Assembly (NCBI GenBank): GCA_050248155.1
Contig: JBFWSW010000002.1
Coordinates: forward strand, 140,801-204,800
DNA from: VFMC01 sp050248155
GTDB taxonomy: Bacteria; Actinomycetota; Acidimicrobiia; Acidimicrobiales; Ilumatobacteraceae
Direction of reading: 5' to 3'
DNA: 64,000 bases
In this document: positions 33,475 through 42,215 of the stretch, piece after piece
Numbering within the stretch: position 1 is the stretch's first letter
Layout of the letters: the number at the start of each line of letters is the position of its first letter
Notes under the pieces: model-generated
Told to the model about the DNA's origin: nothing
What the model saw: the letters and a program-made list of their open reading frames with translations, nothing else
The model's database searches: none
Program-made: the position numbers and the translations under genes

Positions 33475-34236
33475 GTGAACCTGCTCGAAGTTCAAGACGT
33501 CACCGTCCGGTTCGGGGGCATCATCGCACTCGATGGGCTCTCCTTCGACATCGACGAAGGTCAGATCTGTGGGTTGATCGGTCCCAACGGGGCGGGGAAG
33601 ACGACGATGTTCAACGTCGTCAGCCGGATCTACCAACCGACGTCGGGTCACCTCACGTTCCGCGGCACGGATCTGCTCGACGTGCCGGCGCACGGCATCG
33701 CGCGGCTCGGCATCGCGCGCACGTTCCAGAACCTCGCGCTCTTCCCGAGCATGACCCTCCTCGAGAACGTCATGGTCGGCGCCCACTCGCAGGGCAAGGT
33801 CGGCTTCTCCCGCGCGGTGTTCCGGTTGGGAGCCAACAAGGAAGACCGCGAGACCCGCGAGTTCGCTGCGCAGCTCCTCACCCAGCTCGGTCTCGGCCCG
33901 CTCATGTTCCGCCCGGCGATGGGCCTCCCGTTCGGCACCCTGAAGCGCCTCGAGATCGCACGGGCGCTCGCGGCGCGCCCGACGTTCCTCTTGATGGACG
34001 AGCCGGCGAGCGGCCTCACCCACAGCGAGGTCGACGAGCTGGGTCAGACCATCGTCGACATCCGCGGCCAGTTCGACCTCACCATCCTGCTCGTCGAGCA
34101 TCACATGTCGATGGTGATGGGCATCAGCGACAAGGTGGTCGCGATGGAGTTCGGTCGCAAGATCGCCGAAGGCCCGCCGTCGTCCGTGCAGGCCGACGAC
34201 CGCGTCATCGCGTCATACCTCGGGACCGGCGCATGA
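33475..34236 (+). CDS. livG: branched-chain amino acid-type ABC transporter ATP-binding protein
   Basis: This 253-residue ATPase has Walker A GPNGAGKTT, a signature region LPFGTLKRLEIARAL (a variant of LSYGQ seen in many actinobacterial LivG proteins) and Walker B LLMDEPASGL followed by the switch His in LVEHHMS. It would energise uptake of branched-chain amino acids or related amides. The GTG at 33475 has GGGGGGAA just upstream. It is first of four coupled genes; the next start is an ATGA overlap. Confidence 0.92.
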   Translation: MNLLEVQDVTVRFGGIIALDGLSFDIDEGQICGLIGPNGAGKTTMFNVVSRIYQPTSGHLTFRGTDLLDVPAHGIARLGIARTFQNLALFPSMTLLENVMVGAHSQGKVGFSRAVFRLGANKEDRETREFAAQLLTQLGLGPLMFRPAMGLPFGTLKRLEIARALAARPTFLLMDEPASGLTHSEVDELGQTIVDIRGQFDLTILLVEHHMSMVMGISDKVVAMEFGRKIAEGPPSSVQADDRVIASYLGTGA

Positions 34237-34940
34237 GCCTGCTGACCGTCACCGACCTCCATGCCGGCTACGGCCCCGTCAGCGTGCTGCGGGGCGTCTC
34301 GTTGACGGTCGAGCCGGGCGAGATCGTGGTGATGCTCGGTGCGAACGGCGCCGGCAAGACCACCACCATGCGGGCGATCAGCGGGATGATCCCGCGGGCC
34401 GGACAGGTGCTGCTCGACGGTGTCTCCATCGCCAAGTCGTCACCCGATGCGATCGTCCGCGCCGGTGTCGCGCAGGTGCCGCAGGGCCGGGGCACGTTCC
34501 CCGAGCTCTCCGTCGAGGACAACATGCGTGCGGGGGCGTACATACGTCGCGACGCTGAGGTCGTGAGCGACCTCGAGCGGTGGTTCGACGTGTTCCCCCG
34601 GTTGCGCGAGCGTCGCACACAGCGGGCGGGCAGCCTGAGCGGCGGAGAGCAGCAGATGCTCGCCATCGCCCGGGCGCTGATGAGCCGGCCGAAGCTGCTG
34701 CTGTGTGACGAACCGAGCCTCGGGCTCGCACCGCTCATCACCCAAGAGCTCTTCGCGATCATCGCCCGGCTCAACCAGGAGACCGGCCTCGCCGTGCTGC
34801 TCGTCGAGCAGAACGCCAACCTCGCGCTGCGCATCGCCAGTCGCGTGTACCTCATCGAGACCGGTCACATCGTGACGACCGGGTCGGCCGACGAGCTGAG
34901 CGCCGACGACTCCGTCCGCAAGGCCTACCTGGGGTTCTGA
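34233..34940 (+). CDS. livF: branched-chain amino acid-type ABC transporter ATP-binding protein
   Basis: This 235-residue ATPase is the shorter LivF-type partner: Walker A GANGAGKTT, signature SLSGGEQQMLAIARALM, Walker B LLLCDEPSLGLAP, and the VEQNANLALRIASRVYLIE segment that is diagnostic for LivF. Its ATG overlaps the livG stop (ATGA) and its TGA overlaps the livH ATG by one base, so the genes are translationally coupled. It would heterodimerise with LivG. Confidence 0.93.
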   Translation: MSLLTVTDLHAGYGPVSVLRGVSLTVEPGEIVVMLGANGAGKTTTMRAISGMIPRAGQVLLDGVSIAKSSPDAIVRAGVAQVPQGRGTFPELSVEDNMRAGAYIRRDAEVVSDLERWFDVFPRLRERRTQRAGSLSGGEQQMLAIARALMSRPKLLLCDEPSLGLAPLITQELFAIIARLNQETGLAVLLVEQNANLALRIASRVYLIETGHIVTTGSADELSADDSVRKAYLGF

Positions 34941-35866
34941 TGGAAAACTTCTTGCAGTACCTCTTCGACGGTCTGAGCATCGGCAGCGTCTACGCCCTGA
35001 TGGCGCTCGGGCTGGTCATCGTGTACCGCGGCACCGGTCACCTCAACTTCGCACAGGGTGAGATGGCGCTGTTCGCCACCTACGTCGTGTACCAGATGGG
35101 CGAGTGGGGCATCCCGATCGGCTTCGCCCTCATCGTCGGCCTCGCCGTCGGGTTCGCGATCGGCGCGGCGACCGAGGTCGTGCTCGTACGTCCCATCGCG
35201 AAGAAGTCACCCTTCGCCGTGTTCATCGTGACCCTCGGCCTGTTCCAGCTCCTCAACTGGCTCGACGGTGCGATCTGGGGCGATCAGGTCCTGCCGAACA
35301 GCGGCGTCGGCAGCAAGCAGTCGCACTTCCCCACGCTGTTCCCGAGCGGCGACGACGACTTCGTCAGCATCTTCGGTGCCGCCTGGCGGCTCAAGTACCT
35401 GGGCGTGCTCGTGCTCGTCCTCGTCATCACCGCGCTGTTGTTCCTCGTCTTCAACAAGACACGGTTCGGGCTCGCCATGCGCGCCGTCGCCAGCAACCCC
35501 GACAGCGCGCAGCTCGTCGGCATCCGCACCCACACCGTGCTCATGGTCAGCTGGGGCATGGCGGCTGCGATCGGCGCGCTCGGGGGTGTCGTCTTCGCCG
35601 GCATCAACAACACGGTGAACCTCGGGTTGATGTTCACCGTCTTCATCTACGGATCCGCCGCTGCGACGCTCGGCGGCTTCGACAGCCCGGGCGGCGCGGT
35701 GATCGCCGGTCTGTCGATCGGTGTGATCGAGAACCTCGCCGCGGGCTACGCGCAGGAGTGGGTGGGCCAGGAGCTCAAGCTCGGCGTGGCGTTCGTGATC
35801 ATCGTCGTGGTCCTCATGGTCAGACCCTCCGGCTTGTTCGGCACGTCCAAGGTGGAACGAGTATGA
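34940..35866 (+). CDS. livH: branched-chain amino acid-type ABC transporter permease
   Basis: This 308-residue integral membrane protein has about eight hydrophobic segments. The N-terminus YLFDGLSIGSVYALMALGL and the VYRGTGHLNFAQGEMALFA segment are typical of LivH permeases, as is the FGLAMRAVASNPDSAQLVGI cytoplasmic loop that contacts the ATPases. Its TGA overlaps the livM ATG (ATGA). Confidence 0.93.
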   Translation: MENFLQYLFDGLSIGSVYALMALGLVIVYRGTGHLNFAQGEMALFATYVVYQMGEWGIPIGFALIVGLAVGFAIGAATEVVLVRPIAKKSPFAVFIVTLGLFQLLNWLDGAIWGDQVLPNSGVGSKQSHFPTLFPSGDDDFVSIFGAAWRLKYLGVLVLVLVITALLFLVFNKTRFGLAMRAVASNPDSAQLVGIRTHTVLMVSWGMAAAIGALGGVVFAGINNTVNLGLMFTVFIYGSAAATLGGFDSPGGAVIAGLSIGVIENLAAGYAQEWVGQELKLGVAFVIIVVVLMVRPSGLFGTSKVERV

Positions 35867-37053
35867 AGTCGCTGGTCACCATCCGCGAGGACAGCGTGGG
35901 GCACTGGGTCCTGCGCATCGTCGGTGCGGTGGCGCTCGTCGTCGTCCTGGTGTGGATCCCCACCAAGGGCGGCAACGGCCTGATCACCGATGTGATGGAG
36001 GCCTTCACGCTGATGTCGGCCGCGATGGCGTTGAACCTCGTCCTCGGGTACGCCGGGCAGATCTCCATCGGCCACTCGGCCTTCTTCGGGATCGGCGCCT
36101 ACACGACCGGCATCTGCGTGTCGCGGTGGGGGTTCAGCCCGTGGGTGACCTTCCCCCTCGCGTTCGTGATCGCGTTCGTCGTCGGGGTGATGGTGTCGTT
36201 CCCGGCGTCGCGGATCAAGGGCGTCTACCTCGCGCTGGTCACGCTCGCGCTCGCGCTCGTGTTCCCGCGGCTGCTCACCTGGCGCAAGCTTGCCTGGCTC
36301 ACGGGCGGTGGCCGCGGTCTGCCGCAGGACGATGCCGAGGTGAGCACGACCGGGTTCGACATCGGTCGCCGCGCGGGGCAGATGCGCCACTTCGAGATCT
36401 TCGGCTGGGACCCCTTCGGCGACCTGCGCTCGATCGAGGCGAAGACGCCGTTCCACTACTGGATCGGGGCGCTCATGGTCGTCGTCGTGTACGTCGTCTG
36501 TCGCGGCATCGTCAAGAGCCGCGCAGGACGAGCACTGATCGCGGTGCGTGACAACGAGACCGCAGCGGCTGTCATGGGCGTCAACCTCGTCGCCACCAAG
36601 GCGTTCATCTTCGGCATCTCGGCGGGGTTGTGTGCGCTCCCCGGCTCGTTCACCGCGATCCGCATCGGCCAGGTCACCCCCGACCTCGCGAACCTCACGC
36701 TCATCGGAGCCATCACGTTCCTCATCGTGATGGTGATCGGTGGTGCGGGTTCGCTCTCGGGCCCGGTGATCGGGGCCGTGCTCTACATCGCGATCGTGTC
36801 GAAGACGGGGTCGTGGGCCGATGACGACAACATCCCCGGTGTGCTGCGCCCGCTGTTCGCCTGGGCGAAGACGCCGCCCGGAACCGGGATCTTCGCGCTC
36901 GCGCTGATCCTCCTCATGTTCGTCGCTCCGAGGGGGATCGTCGGCGCGTGGAAGCAGTACAGTCGCAGGATCGTACGCGTCGAACCTCGCCCGATCGGCG
37001 TGCCGTCGACCGTCGACGCGCTGGCGCCATCCGTCGGCGCGACACCCACATGA
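35863..37053 (+). CDS. livM: branched-chain amino acid-type ABC transporter permease
   Basis: This 396-residue permease has roughly ten hydrophobic segments and LivM motifs: MALNLVLGYAGQISIGHSAF, then FPASRIKGVYLALVTLALA and a SRAGRALIAVRDNETAAAVM loop for ATPase contact. A charged insert around DAEVSTTGFDIGRRAGQMRH lies between helices. The basic/Pro-rich C-terminus is cytoplasmic. The binding-protein gene starts 19 bases further on. Confidence 0.93.
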   Translation: MKSLVTIREDSVGHWVLRIVGAVALVVVLVWIPTKGGNGLITDVMEAFTLMSAAMALNLVLGYAGQISIGHSAFFGIGAYTTGICVSRWGFSPWVTFPLAFVIAFVVGVMVSFPASRIKGVYLALVTLALALVFPRLLTWRKLAWLTGGGRGLPQDDAEVSTTGFDIGRRAGQMRHFEIFGWDPFGDLRSIEAKTPFHYWIGALMVVVVYVVCRGIVKSRAGRALIAVRDNETAAAVMGVNLVATKAFIFGISAGLCALPGSFTAIRIGQVTPDLANLTLIGAITFLIVMVIGGAGSLSGPVIGAVLYIAIVSKTGSWADDDNIPGVLRPLFAWAKTPPGTGIFALALILLMFVAPRGIVGAWKQYSRRIVRVEPRPIGVPSTVDALAPSVGATPT

Positions 37054-37072
37054 CCAGTAGGGGGAAGAAGGA

Positions 37073-38512
37073 ATGATGCGAGGTTCCAGGACCATCGTCG
37101 CTGCCATCTCGGCATGCGCGCTGATGCTCGCCGCGTGCGGCGGTGACGACGACGACAGCAGCGACACGACGAGCGCACCAGCGCCCACCACCGCAGCGCC
37201 CGACGAGACCGATGCGCCGCCCGAGACGACGGCCGAGTCGCCCGACACCACCGAGGCGTCGCCCGACACCACCGAGGCGTCGCCCGACACCACCGAGCCC
37301 GCCGCCGAGGCGTGGGCCGTGAACACCGACGACTGCGTCGACCCGGACGCGGCGAACGCTCCGATCGAGGGCACCGTCAACATCGGCTCGGCCATGCCGC
37401 TCACCGGCGGTGTCGCCGCCGCGGCGTTCGCCCCGGTGAAGGGCGGATTCGAGGCCTACGTGGCCTACGCACGCGAGAACGGGTTGTTCGAGGGCTACGA
37501 CGACATCAACCTCACCATCGCCGACGACCAGTACGACCCGGCCCAGACCCCGGGTGCCGTCGCCAGCCAGATCGACGCCGGTGCACACCTGTTCTCGGGC
37601 ATCATCGGCTCGCCCAACAACGGCGCCGTGCGTGACACGCTGAACGACGAGTGCATCCCGCAGCTGAACGCGCTCACCGGCTCGCCGGCGTGGGGCCAGG
37701 TCGAGGACTACCCGTGGACGACCGGCATCCTCGTGCCGTACACCGTCGAGTCGAAGGTGTACGCGACGCAGATCGGCGAGCTGTACCCCGACGGAGCGTC
37801 GGTCGGCATGTTCTACGTGAACAACGACTTCGGCCAGGTGTACGTCGACGCGTTCAACGAGATCGCCGGCGACTACAACCTCGAGATCGTCACCGAACAG
37901 ACGGTCGAGGCGACCGATTCGAACCCGCCGACGTCACAGGTCACCAACATCGCCAACGAGCAGCCCGACGTCATCATGGCTGTGCCGCTCGGCGCAGGGT
38001 GCATCTCGTTCCTCACCGAGCTCGCTGCCGCGAAGGCGCAGAACGCCGGATGGGACCCGGCGGTGTTCATCACCAACACCTGCGCGAGCAGCCTCATCCT
38101 CGGCGCGGCCGGCCCCGCCGCTGATGGTCTGTACACGAGCAACAACCTGCTCGACATCGGCAACCCCGAGGTGCAGACGATGCCCGTCGTGGCCGACTAC
38201 ATCGCGTTCATGGAGGGCCAGGGCCTCGGTGACATCATCACCACCGGCGCGGCCGGGTGGACCACCGGCGAGATCACGGTGGCCATCCTCAACCAGGCAG
38301 CCCAGTCGCCCGAGGGCCTGACCCGGGCGTCGATCATCAACGCCGCCCGCACCTTCACCCACACACCCTCGCTCGGTCGTGAGGGTGTCGTCGACAAGAC
38401 GATGGGAGTCGAGGATCCGTACCTTTCCGAGACGCTGCAGGTGCTGCAGTACGACGCCGACACGGCGACGTTCACCGACATCGGATCGTTGATCACCGAG
38501 TTCGAGAGCTGA
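37073..38512 (+). CDS. ABC transporter substrate-binding lipoprotein (Leu/Ile/Val-binding-protein family)
   Basis: This 479-residue protein has a signal ending LMLAAC with Cys22, then a 60-residue Asp/Thr/Pro/Glu-rich linker with three copies of SPDTTEA. The rest is a periplasmic-binding-type-1 fold: GTVNIGSAMPLTGGVAAAAF, SVGMFYVNNDFGQVYVDAF and ADGLYTSNNLL. It would deliver substrate to LivH/LivM; amino acids, amides or urea are all seen in this family. ATGs at 37073 and 37076 both follow a GAAGAAGGAA site. A strong terminator lies just downstream. Confidence 0.9.
   Translation: MMRGSRTIVAAISACALMLAACGGDDDDSSDTTSAPAPTTAAPDETDAPPETTAESPDTTEASPDTTEASPDTTEPAAEAWAVNTDDCVDPDAANAPIEGTVNIGSAMPLTGGVAAAAFAPVKGGFEAYVAYARENGLFEGYDDINLTIADDQYDPAQTPGAVASQIDAGAHLFSGIIGSPNNGAVRDTLNDECIPQLNALTGSPAWGQVEDYPWTTGILVPYTVESKVYATQIGELYPDGASVGMFYVNNDFGQVYVDAFNEIAGDYNLEIVTEQTVEATDSNPPTSQVTNIANEQPDVIMAVPLGAGCISFLTELAAAKAQNAGWDPAVFITNTCASSLILGAAGPAADGLYTSNNLLDIGNPEVQTMPVVADYIAFMEGQGLGDIITTGAAGWTTGEITVAILNQAAQSPEGLTRASIINAARTFTHTPSLGREGVVDKTMGVEDPYLSETLQVLQYDADTATFTDIGSLITEFES
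37238..37297 (+). repeat. three tandem 21-base units in the linker of the binding protein
   Basis: The unit TCGCCCGACACCACCGAGGC is repeated near-exactly in frame three times (the last lacks its final codon), encoding SPDTTEA. Such in-frame repeats in the linker can expand and contract by slippage without disturbing the folded domain. Confidence 0.9.
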
Positions 38513-38521
38513 TCATCCGGT

Positions 38522-38557
38522 CGCGAGAGGCCCGCCCGTCGGGGCGGGCCTCTCGCG
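38522..38557 (+). terminator. strong intrinsic-type terminator of the liv operon
   Basis: A 16-base-pair perfect stem pairs CGCGAGAGGCCCGCCC (38522-38537) with its complement at 38542-38557 around a GTCG loop, 10 bases after the binding-protein stop. A T-rich tail is absent, as in many high-GC terminators. Confidence 0.85.
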
Positions 38558-38602
38558 TGTCCGGCTGAGGGCCGCCGGGTCGGCCCGGTTAGGTTGCGAG
38601 GC

Positions 38603-39229
38603 ATGACCGAGGGGGCGGCGCGCCGGCTGGGGCGTCCGAAGGACGTCGTCTCGGCCGAGACCCAGGAGCGCATCCTGCAGGTCGCGCGCATCGAGTTCGC
38701 CCGCCGTGGCTACGACGGCACGACCAACCGTCACATCGCCGAGGCTGCTGGCATCACGCCCGGCGCGATCTACCACTACTTCCCGTCGAAGGCGCACCTC
38801 TTCCTCGCCGTGTACGAGCAGGTGCAGGCAGTCGTCTACGGCGAGTTCGAGAAGGCGGCGGCGAGCCACGAGACCCTCATCGCCCGGTTCAGTGCCGTGC
38901 TCGACCGCGCCGTCGAGCTGAACCGCGAGGACCCCTCGATCGGCGGCTTCGTCGTGGGCGTCGGCATCGAGGCCCAGCGGCACACCGAGATCCGTCAGCT
39001 CGCCATCGAACGGCGGTCGGTGAACACCGTCTTCGTGCGTCGCCTGGCATCCGACGCCGCGGCCCGCGGCGAACTGGCCGACGGCGTGCCGGTGAAAGCG
39101 GTCGAGGACCTCCTGAACGCGATCGTCGGCGGACTCACCCACTTCAGCTACCAGACTGGCGACCCGATCCGCCACGCTCGGGCGATCGATGCGCTCAAGC
39201 GCTTCATGACCGGAACCCTGGTGAGGTGA
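38603..39229 (+). CDS. TetR-family transcriptional regulator
   Basis: This 208-residue protein has the TetR HTH: ETQERILQVARIEFARRGYD, then TTNRHIAEAAGITPGAIYHYF with the characteristic YHYFPSKAHLF. The C-terminal half is helical with no recognisable ligand signature. The ATG at 38603 is chosen over an upstream in-frame TTG. It follows the liv terminator on the same strand and could regulate liv genes or act elsewhere. Confidence 0.9.
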   Translation: MTEGAARRLGRPKDVVSAETQERILQVARIEFARRGYDGTTNRHIAEAAGITPGAIYHYFPSKAHLFLAVYEQVQAVVYGEFEKAAASHETLIARFSAVLDRAVELNREDPSIGGFVVGVGIEAQRHTEIRQLAIERRSVNTVFVRRLASDAAARGELADGVPVKAVEDLLNAIVGGLTHFSYQTGDPIRHARAIDALKRFMTGTLVR

Positions 39230-39257
39230 TGCGCTGACCGATCGGGCGGGGCACCGA

Positions 39258-39788
39258 TCAGGCGGCCATCGTCAGCCACCACAGCAGCGCCGTCAGCGAC
39301 AGGCCGTCGACCACCTGGCCGGTGGCGATCTCGTGCCGTACCCGGTCGAGGTCGAGCCACTCGATCCGTTCGCTCTCGGAGGTGTCGACCGGGTCGCCGA
39401 CGTGATGCGCTCCGTCGGCCTCGAAGAGGTGGAACGTGGCGTCGCTCAGGCCGTTGAGCGGGTGATAGGTCACCATGTGTCGGAGCGGACCGGTTCGCCA
39501 CCCGGTCTCCTCGAGCGTCTCGCGCGCAGCCGCATCGGCCGGGCTCTCGCCGTCGTCGATGCGGCCGCCCGGTATCTCCCAGCCCCAGGTGTCGGTGATG
39601 AAGCGATGTCGCCACAGCATGAGCACGCCGCGGGCCGCATCGACGACCACGGTGCCGGACGCTGCCGCGGGCGTTCGCACCACGTGGTGCTCGAAGCGCG
39701 GGCCGCCCGGGATCTCGACGTCGGCCAGTGCCAGCCTGACCCACGGGCTGTCGTAGACGACGCGCTCGCCGTGGACGGTCCATCGCAC
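39258..39788 (-). CDS. Nudix hydrolase (ADP-ribose pyrophosphatase-like)
   Basis: This 176-residue protein has an intact Nudix box, GGRIDDGESPADAAARETLE followed by ETGW, matching GX5EX7REUXEEXGU. The preceding WRHRFITDTWGWEIPGG segment and the following YHPLNGLSD resemble ADP-ribose pyrophosphatases. It would cleave a nucleoside diphosphate-linked compound using Mg2+. The start is GTG at 39788. It converges with the TetR gene at 38603. Confidence 0.9.
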   Translation of the reverse strand: MRWTVHGERVVYDSPWVRLALADVEIPGGPRFEHHVVRTPAAASGTVVVDAARGVLMLWRHRFITDTWGWEIPGGRIDDGESPADAAARETLEETGWRTGPLRHMVTYHPLNGLSDATFHLFEADGAHHVGDPVDTSESERIEWLDLDRVRHEIATGQVVDGLSLTALLWWLTMAA

Positions 39789-39803
39789 AGTGGAGCGACG
39801 GTA

Positions 39804-40721
39804 TCAGACGACGACCGCACGCTGCCGGGTGCGGGCTCGCTTGCTGCGGCGGCGCAGCGTGCCCGCGGTCATGACGACGAGCCCGCACCAGACGAGCGCG
39901 AAGCCGGCGACGCGGGACGGGGGGAGCGCCTCGTCGAACACCAGCCACCCGAGCAGGAAGTTGATGGTGGGGATGAGGTACTGCATCGGCCCGAGGATCG
40001 TCAGCGGGACTCGGTGTGCCGCACGAGCGAACAGCATCAGCGGCACGACCGTGGCAACGCCGGTGAGCGCCACGAGAACCGCATCGGCCGCACTCGCGGT
40101 CGACGGCACGCTGCCGGCTCGGCCGGAGGTCGCGACGACGACGGCGATGGCGGGCAGGAGCACGACCAGCGTCTCGGCCGACATGCTCTCGGTCGCGCTC
40201 AACGGCACGCGCTTCTTCAGCACTCCGTAGACGCTCCATGAGGAGGCGAGCACGAGAGCGATCCACGGCACCTCGCCGTAGGACACGACGAGGACGGCGA
40301 CGGCGAGCACGGCAAAGCCGATCGCGATGCGCTGCGCCCGGTCGAGGTGCTCGCCGAAGGCGACCACCCCGAAGGCCATGGTGCCGAGTGGCGCCATGAA
40401 GTAGCCGAGCGACGTCTCGATGACGTTGCCGTGCACCACTGCCCACACGTACGCGCACCAGTTGCCCGTCAACAGGACGGCCGCGCAAGCGACGCGACCC
40501 AGCAGCCGGGGGTCGCGCGCCACCGATCGGAGGCGCCCCCACCCACCGGTGGCCGTGGTGGCGACGGCCATGATGACCGCAGCGCTCGTGACCCGCCAAC
40601 CCACCAGCTCGAAGGCCTCGAAGTCGTCGAGCTGCTTCCAGTACAGGGTGAGCAGCCCCCACACCACGTAGGCGGTGAAGGCGGTGACGACACCTGTTCG
40701 CAGCTCGGGATCGTCGTGCAC
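39804..40721 (-). CDS. rarD: RarD/EamA-family membrane transporter
   Basis: This 305-residue protein has about ten hydrophobic helices. The N-terminus GVVTAFTAYVVWGLLTLYWK and the FEAFELVGWRV, NWCAYVWAV and LGYFMAPLGT segments are typical of RarD proteins of the drug/metabolite superfamily. A C-terminal basic tail (RRRSKRARTRQR) faces the cytoplasm. The substrate is unknown. GTG at 40721; it lies 15 bases upstream of the Nudix gene. Confidence 0.92.
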   Translation of the reverse strand: MHDDPELRTGVVTAFTAYVVWGLLTLYWKQLDDFEAFELVGWRVTSAAVIMAVATTATGGWGRLRSVARDPRLLGRVACAAVLLTGNWCAYVWAVVHGNVIETSLGYFMAPLGTMAFGVVAFGEHLDRAQRIAIGFAVLAVAVLVVSYGEVPWIALVLASSWSVYGVLKKRVPLSATESMSAETLVVLLPAIAVVVATSGRAGSVPSTASAADAVLVALTGVATVVPLMLFARAAHRVPLTILGPMQYLIPTINFLLGWLVFDEALPPSRVAGFALVWCGLVVMTAGTLRRRSKRARTRQRAVVV

Positions 40722-40789
40722 CGCTCGTCGAGGCTACGAGCGCCGAGCGTCGGAACGCACCGGGATTCCTGCCTCGTCCGGGTCTGCCG

Positions 40790-41446
40790 TCAGCGTGTCT
40801 GCTTCCAGCCGTTGAAGTACGTGACCTTCTCGGCCGGAAGGCGGGCACCCGGCTTGAAGTCGTCGCCCGTGTAGTACGCCACGGGCGTGAGCGCGACCTG
40901 GGTGACGTTGGCGGGGATGCCCAGGAGCTCTGCCGCCTCGTGCTCGTACACGAGGTGCAACGTCGTCCAGGCGGTCCCGAGGCCACGCGAGCGTGCGGCG
41001 AGCATGAAGCTCCACACCGCGGGCAGGATGCTGCCGTACGCGCCGGCGACGGTTCCCTGCGGGGTCCCGGCCTCGAGGCGTCCGAGCTGGCAGGGGATGA
41101 CGAGCGCCGGCACCTCGTGCAGCACGTTGGCGAGGTGGTCGCTGGACGACATGATCGCCTGGATGTCGGTTCGGGTGCTCTGGGCCACCGAGTCGCGCTG
41201 GGCGGCGATGTAGGGCGCGTACGAGCGCCGGTAGAGCTCGGCCAGACCTTGCTTCAGCGTCGGGTCGTCGACGACGAGCCAGCGCCACATCTGCACGTTG
41301 CCTCCAGCCGGTGCCTGCGTCGCGATGCGGATGCAGTCGAGGATCAGCTCACGAGGCACGGGACGGCTGAGGTCGAGGCGCTTGCGGACAGCGCGCGTCG
41401 TCGTGAGCAAGTGGTCCGTCTGGGTGAGATCGAAGGTGGTGACCAT
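40790..41446 (-). CDS. nitroreductase-family flavoprotein
   Basis: This 218-residue protein has nitroreductase features: TTRAVRKRLDLSRPVP for FMN phosphate binding, TQAPAGGNVQMWRWLVVDD, and GSILPAVWSFMLAARSRGLG with GTAWTTLHL near the second FMN-binding half. It would use NAD(P)H to reduce nitro, quinone or flavin-like substrates as a dimer. The ATG at 41446 is chosen over an in-frame start at 41485. It is divergent from pgl. Confidence 0.9.
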   Translation of the reverse strand: MVTTFDLTQTDHLLTTTRAVRKRLDLSRPVPRELILDCIRIATQAPAGGNVQMWRWLVVDDPTLKQGLAELYRRSYAPYIAAQRDSVAQSTRTDIQAIMSSSDHLANVLHEVPALVIPCQLGRLEAGTPQGTVAGAYGSILPAVWSFMLAARSRGLGTAWTTLHLVYEHEAAELLGIPANVTQVALTPVAYYTGDDFKPGARLPAEKVTYFNGWKQTR

Positions 41447-41499
41447 GCACGGGAGCGTAGGCCCGTCGGCCCCGCGGATCGCCACGGTACGGTGAACCG

Positions 41500-42204
41500 G
41501 TGACCGGACGCAGCACTTCGACGTCTCGCTCGCCCCGGATCGAGGTCACGAACGATCCGGAGCGGGCCGCCACCCTCGCGGCCGAGATCATCGCAGGCCG
41601 CCTGCGGTCGGCGCTCGGTCGGCGGGGCGCCGCGGCGCTCGCCGTCAGCGGAGGTTCGACCCCGGCGCCGATGCTGGCGAGACTTGCCACTGCCGACCTC
41701 GACTGGCCGCGCGTCACGGTGTTCCAGGTCGACGAACGCGTCGCCCCCGACGGGCACACTGATCGGAACATCGGCATCGTGCAGCCGATCATCGAAACGG
41801 GTGCAACGGTGCTGCCGATGCCCGTCACCGATCCCGATCTCCATCGTGCCGCCGCGCAGTACGCCGAGCTGCTGCCGGCCAGGATCGACGTCGTGCACCT
41901 CGGGATCGGCGACGACGGCCACACGGCGTCGTGGCCGCCCGGTGATCCGGTGATCGACGCCCCGGGTCGTGTCGCCGTCTCCGACGTCTACCAGGGCCGG
42001 ATCCGGATGACGTTGACCCCGAGCGTGGTGAACGCTGCTCGCCTGCGCGTCGTCTTGGTGGCAGGAGCATCGAAGCGGACCGCGCTCGAGCGATGGCTGG
42101 CGGGCGATCGCAGCGTGCCGGTCCACCGCGTCCACCGCACGAACACAATCGTCGTCGTCGACGCCGCAGCCGCGCCGACCGTGAGCGGAGCGGCTCGGGG
42201 GTAG
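41500..42204 (+). CDS. pgl: 6-phosphogluconolactonase
   Basis: This 234-residue protein has the lactonase pattern: ALAVSGGSTPAPMLARLA near the N-terminus, WPRVTVFQVDERVAP and the catalytic-region motif LGIGDDGHTASWPPG. It hydrolyses 6-phosphogluconolactone in the oxidative pentose phosphate pathway. The start is GTG at 41500. pgi begins 12 bases after its stop, so the two sugar-phosphate genes form an operon; zwf and gnd are not in the window. Confidence 0.92.
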   Translation: MTGRSTSTSRSPRIEVTNDPERAATLAAEIIAGRLRSALGRRGAAALAVSGGSTPAPMLARLATADLDWPRVTVFQVDERVAPDGHTDRNIGIVQPIIETGATVLPMPVTDPDLHRAAAQYAELLPARIDVVHLGIGDDGHTASWPPGDPVIDAPGRVAVSDVYQGRIRMTLTPSVVNAARLRVVLVAGASKRTALERWLAGDRSVPVHRVHRTNTIVVVDAAAAPTVSGAARG

Positions 42205-42215
42205 GGTCGCCGTCG

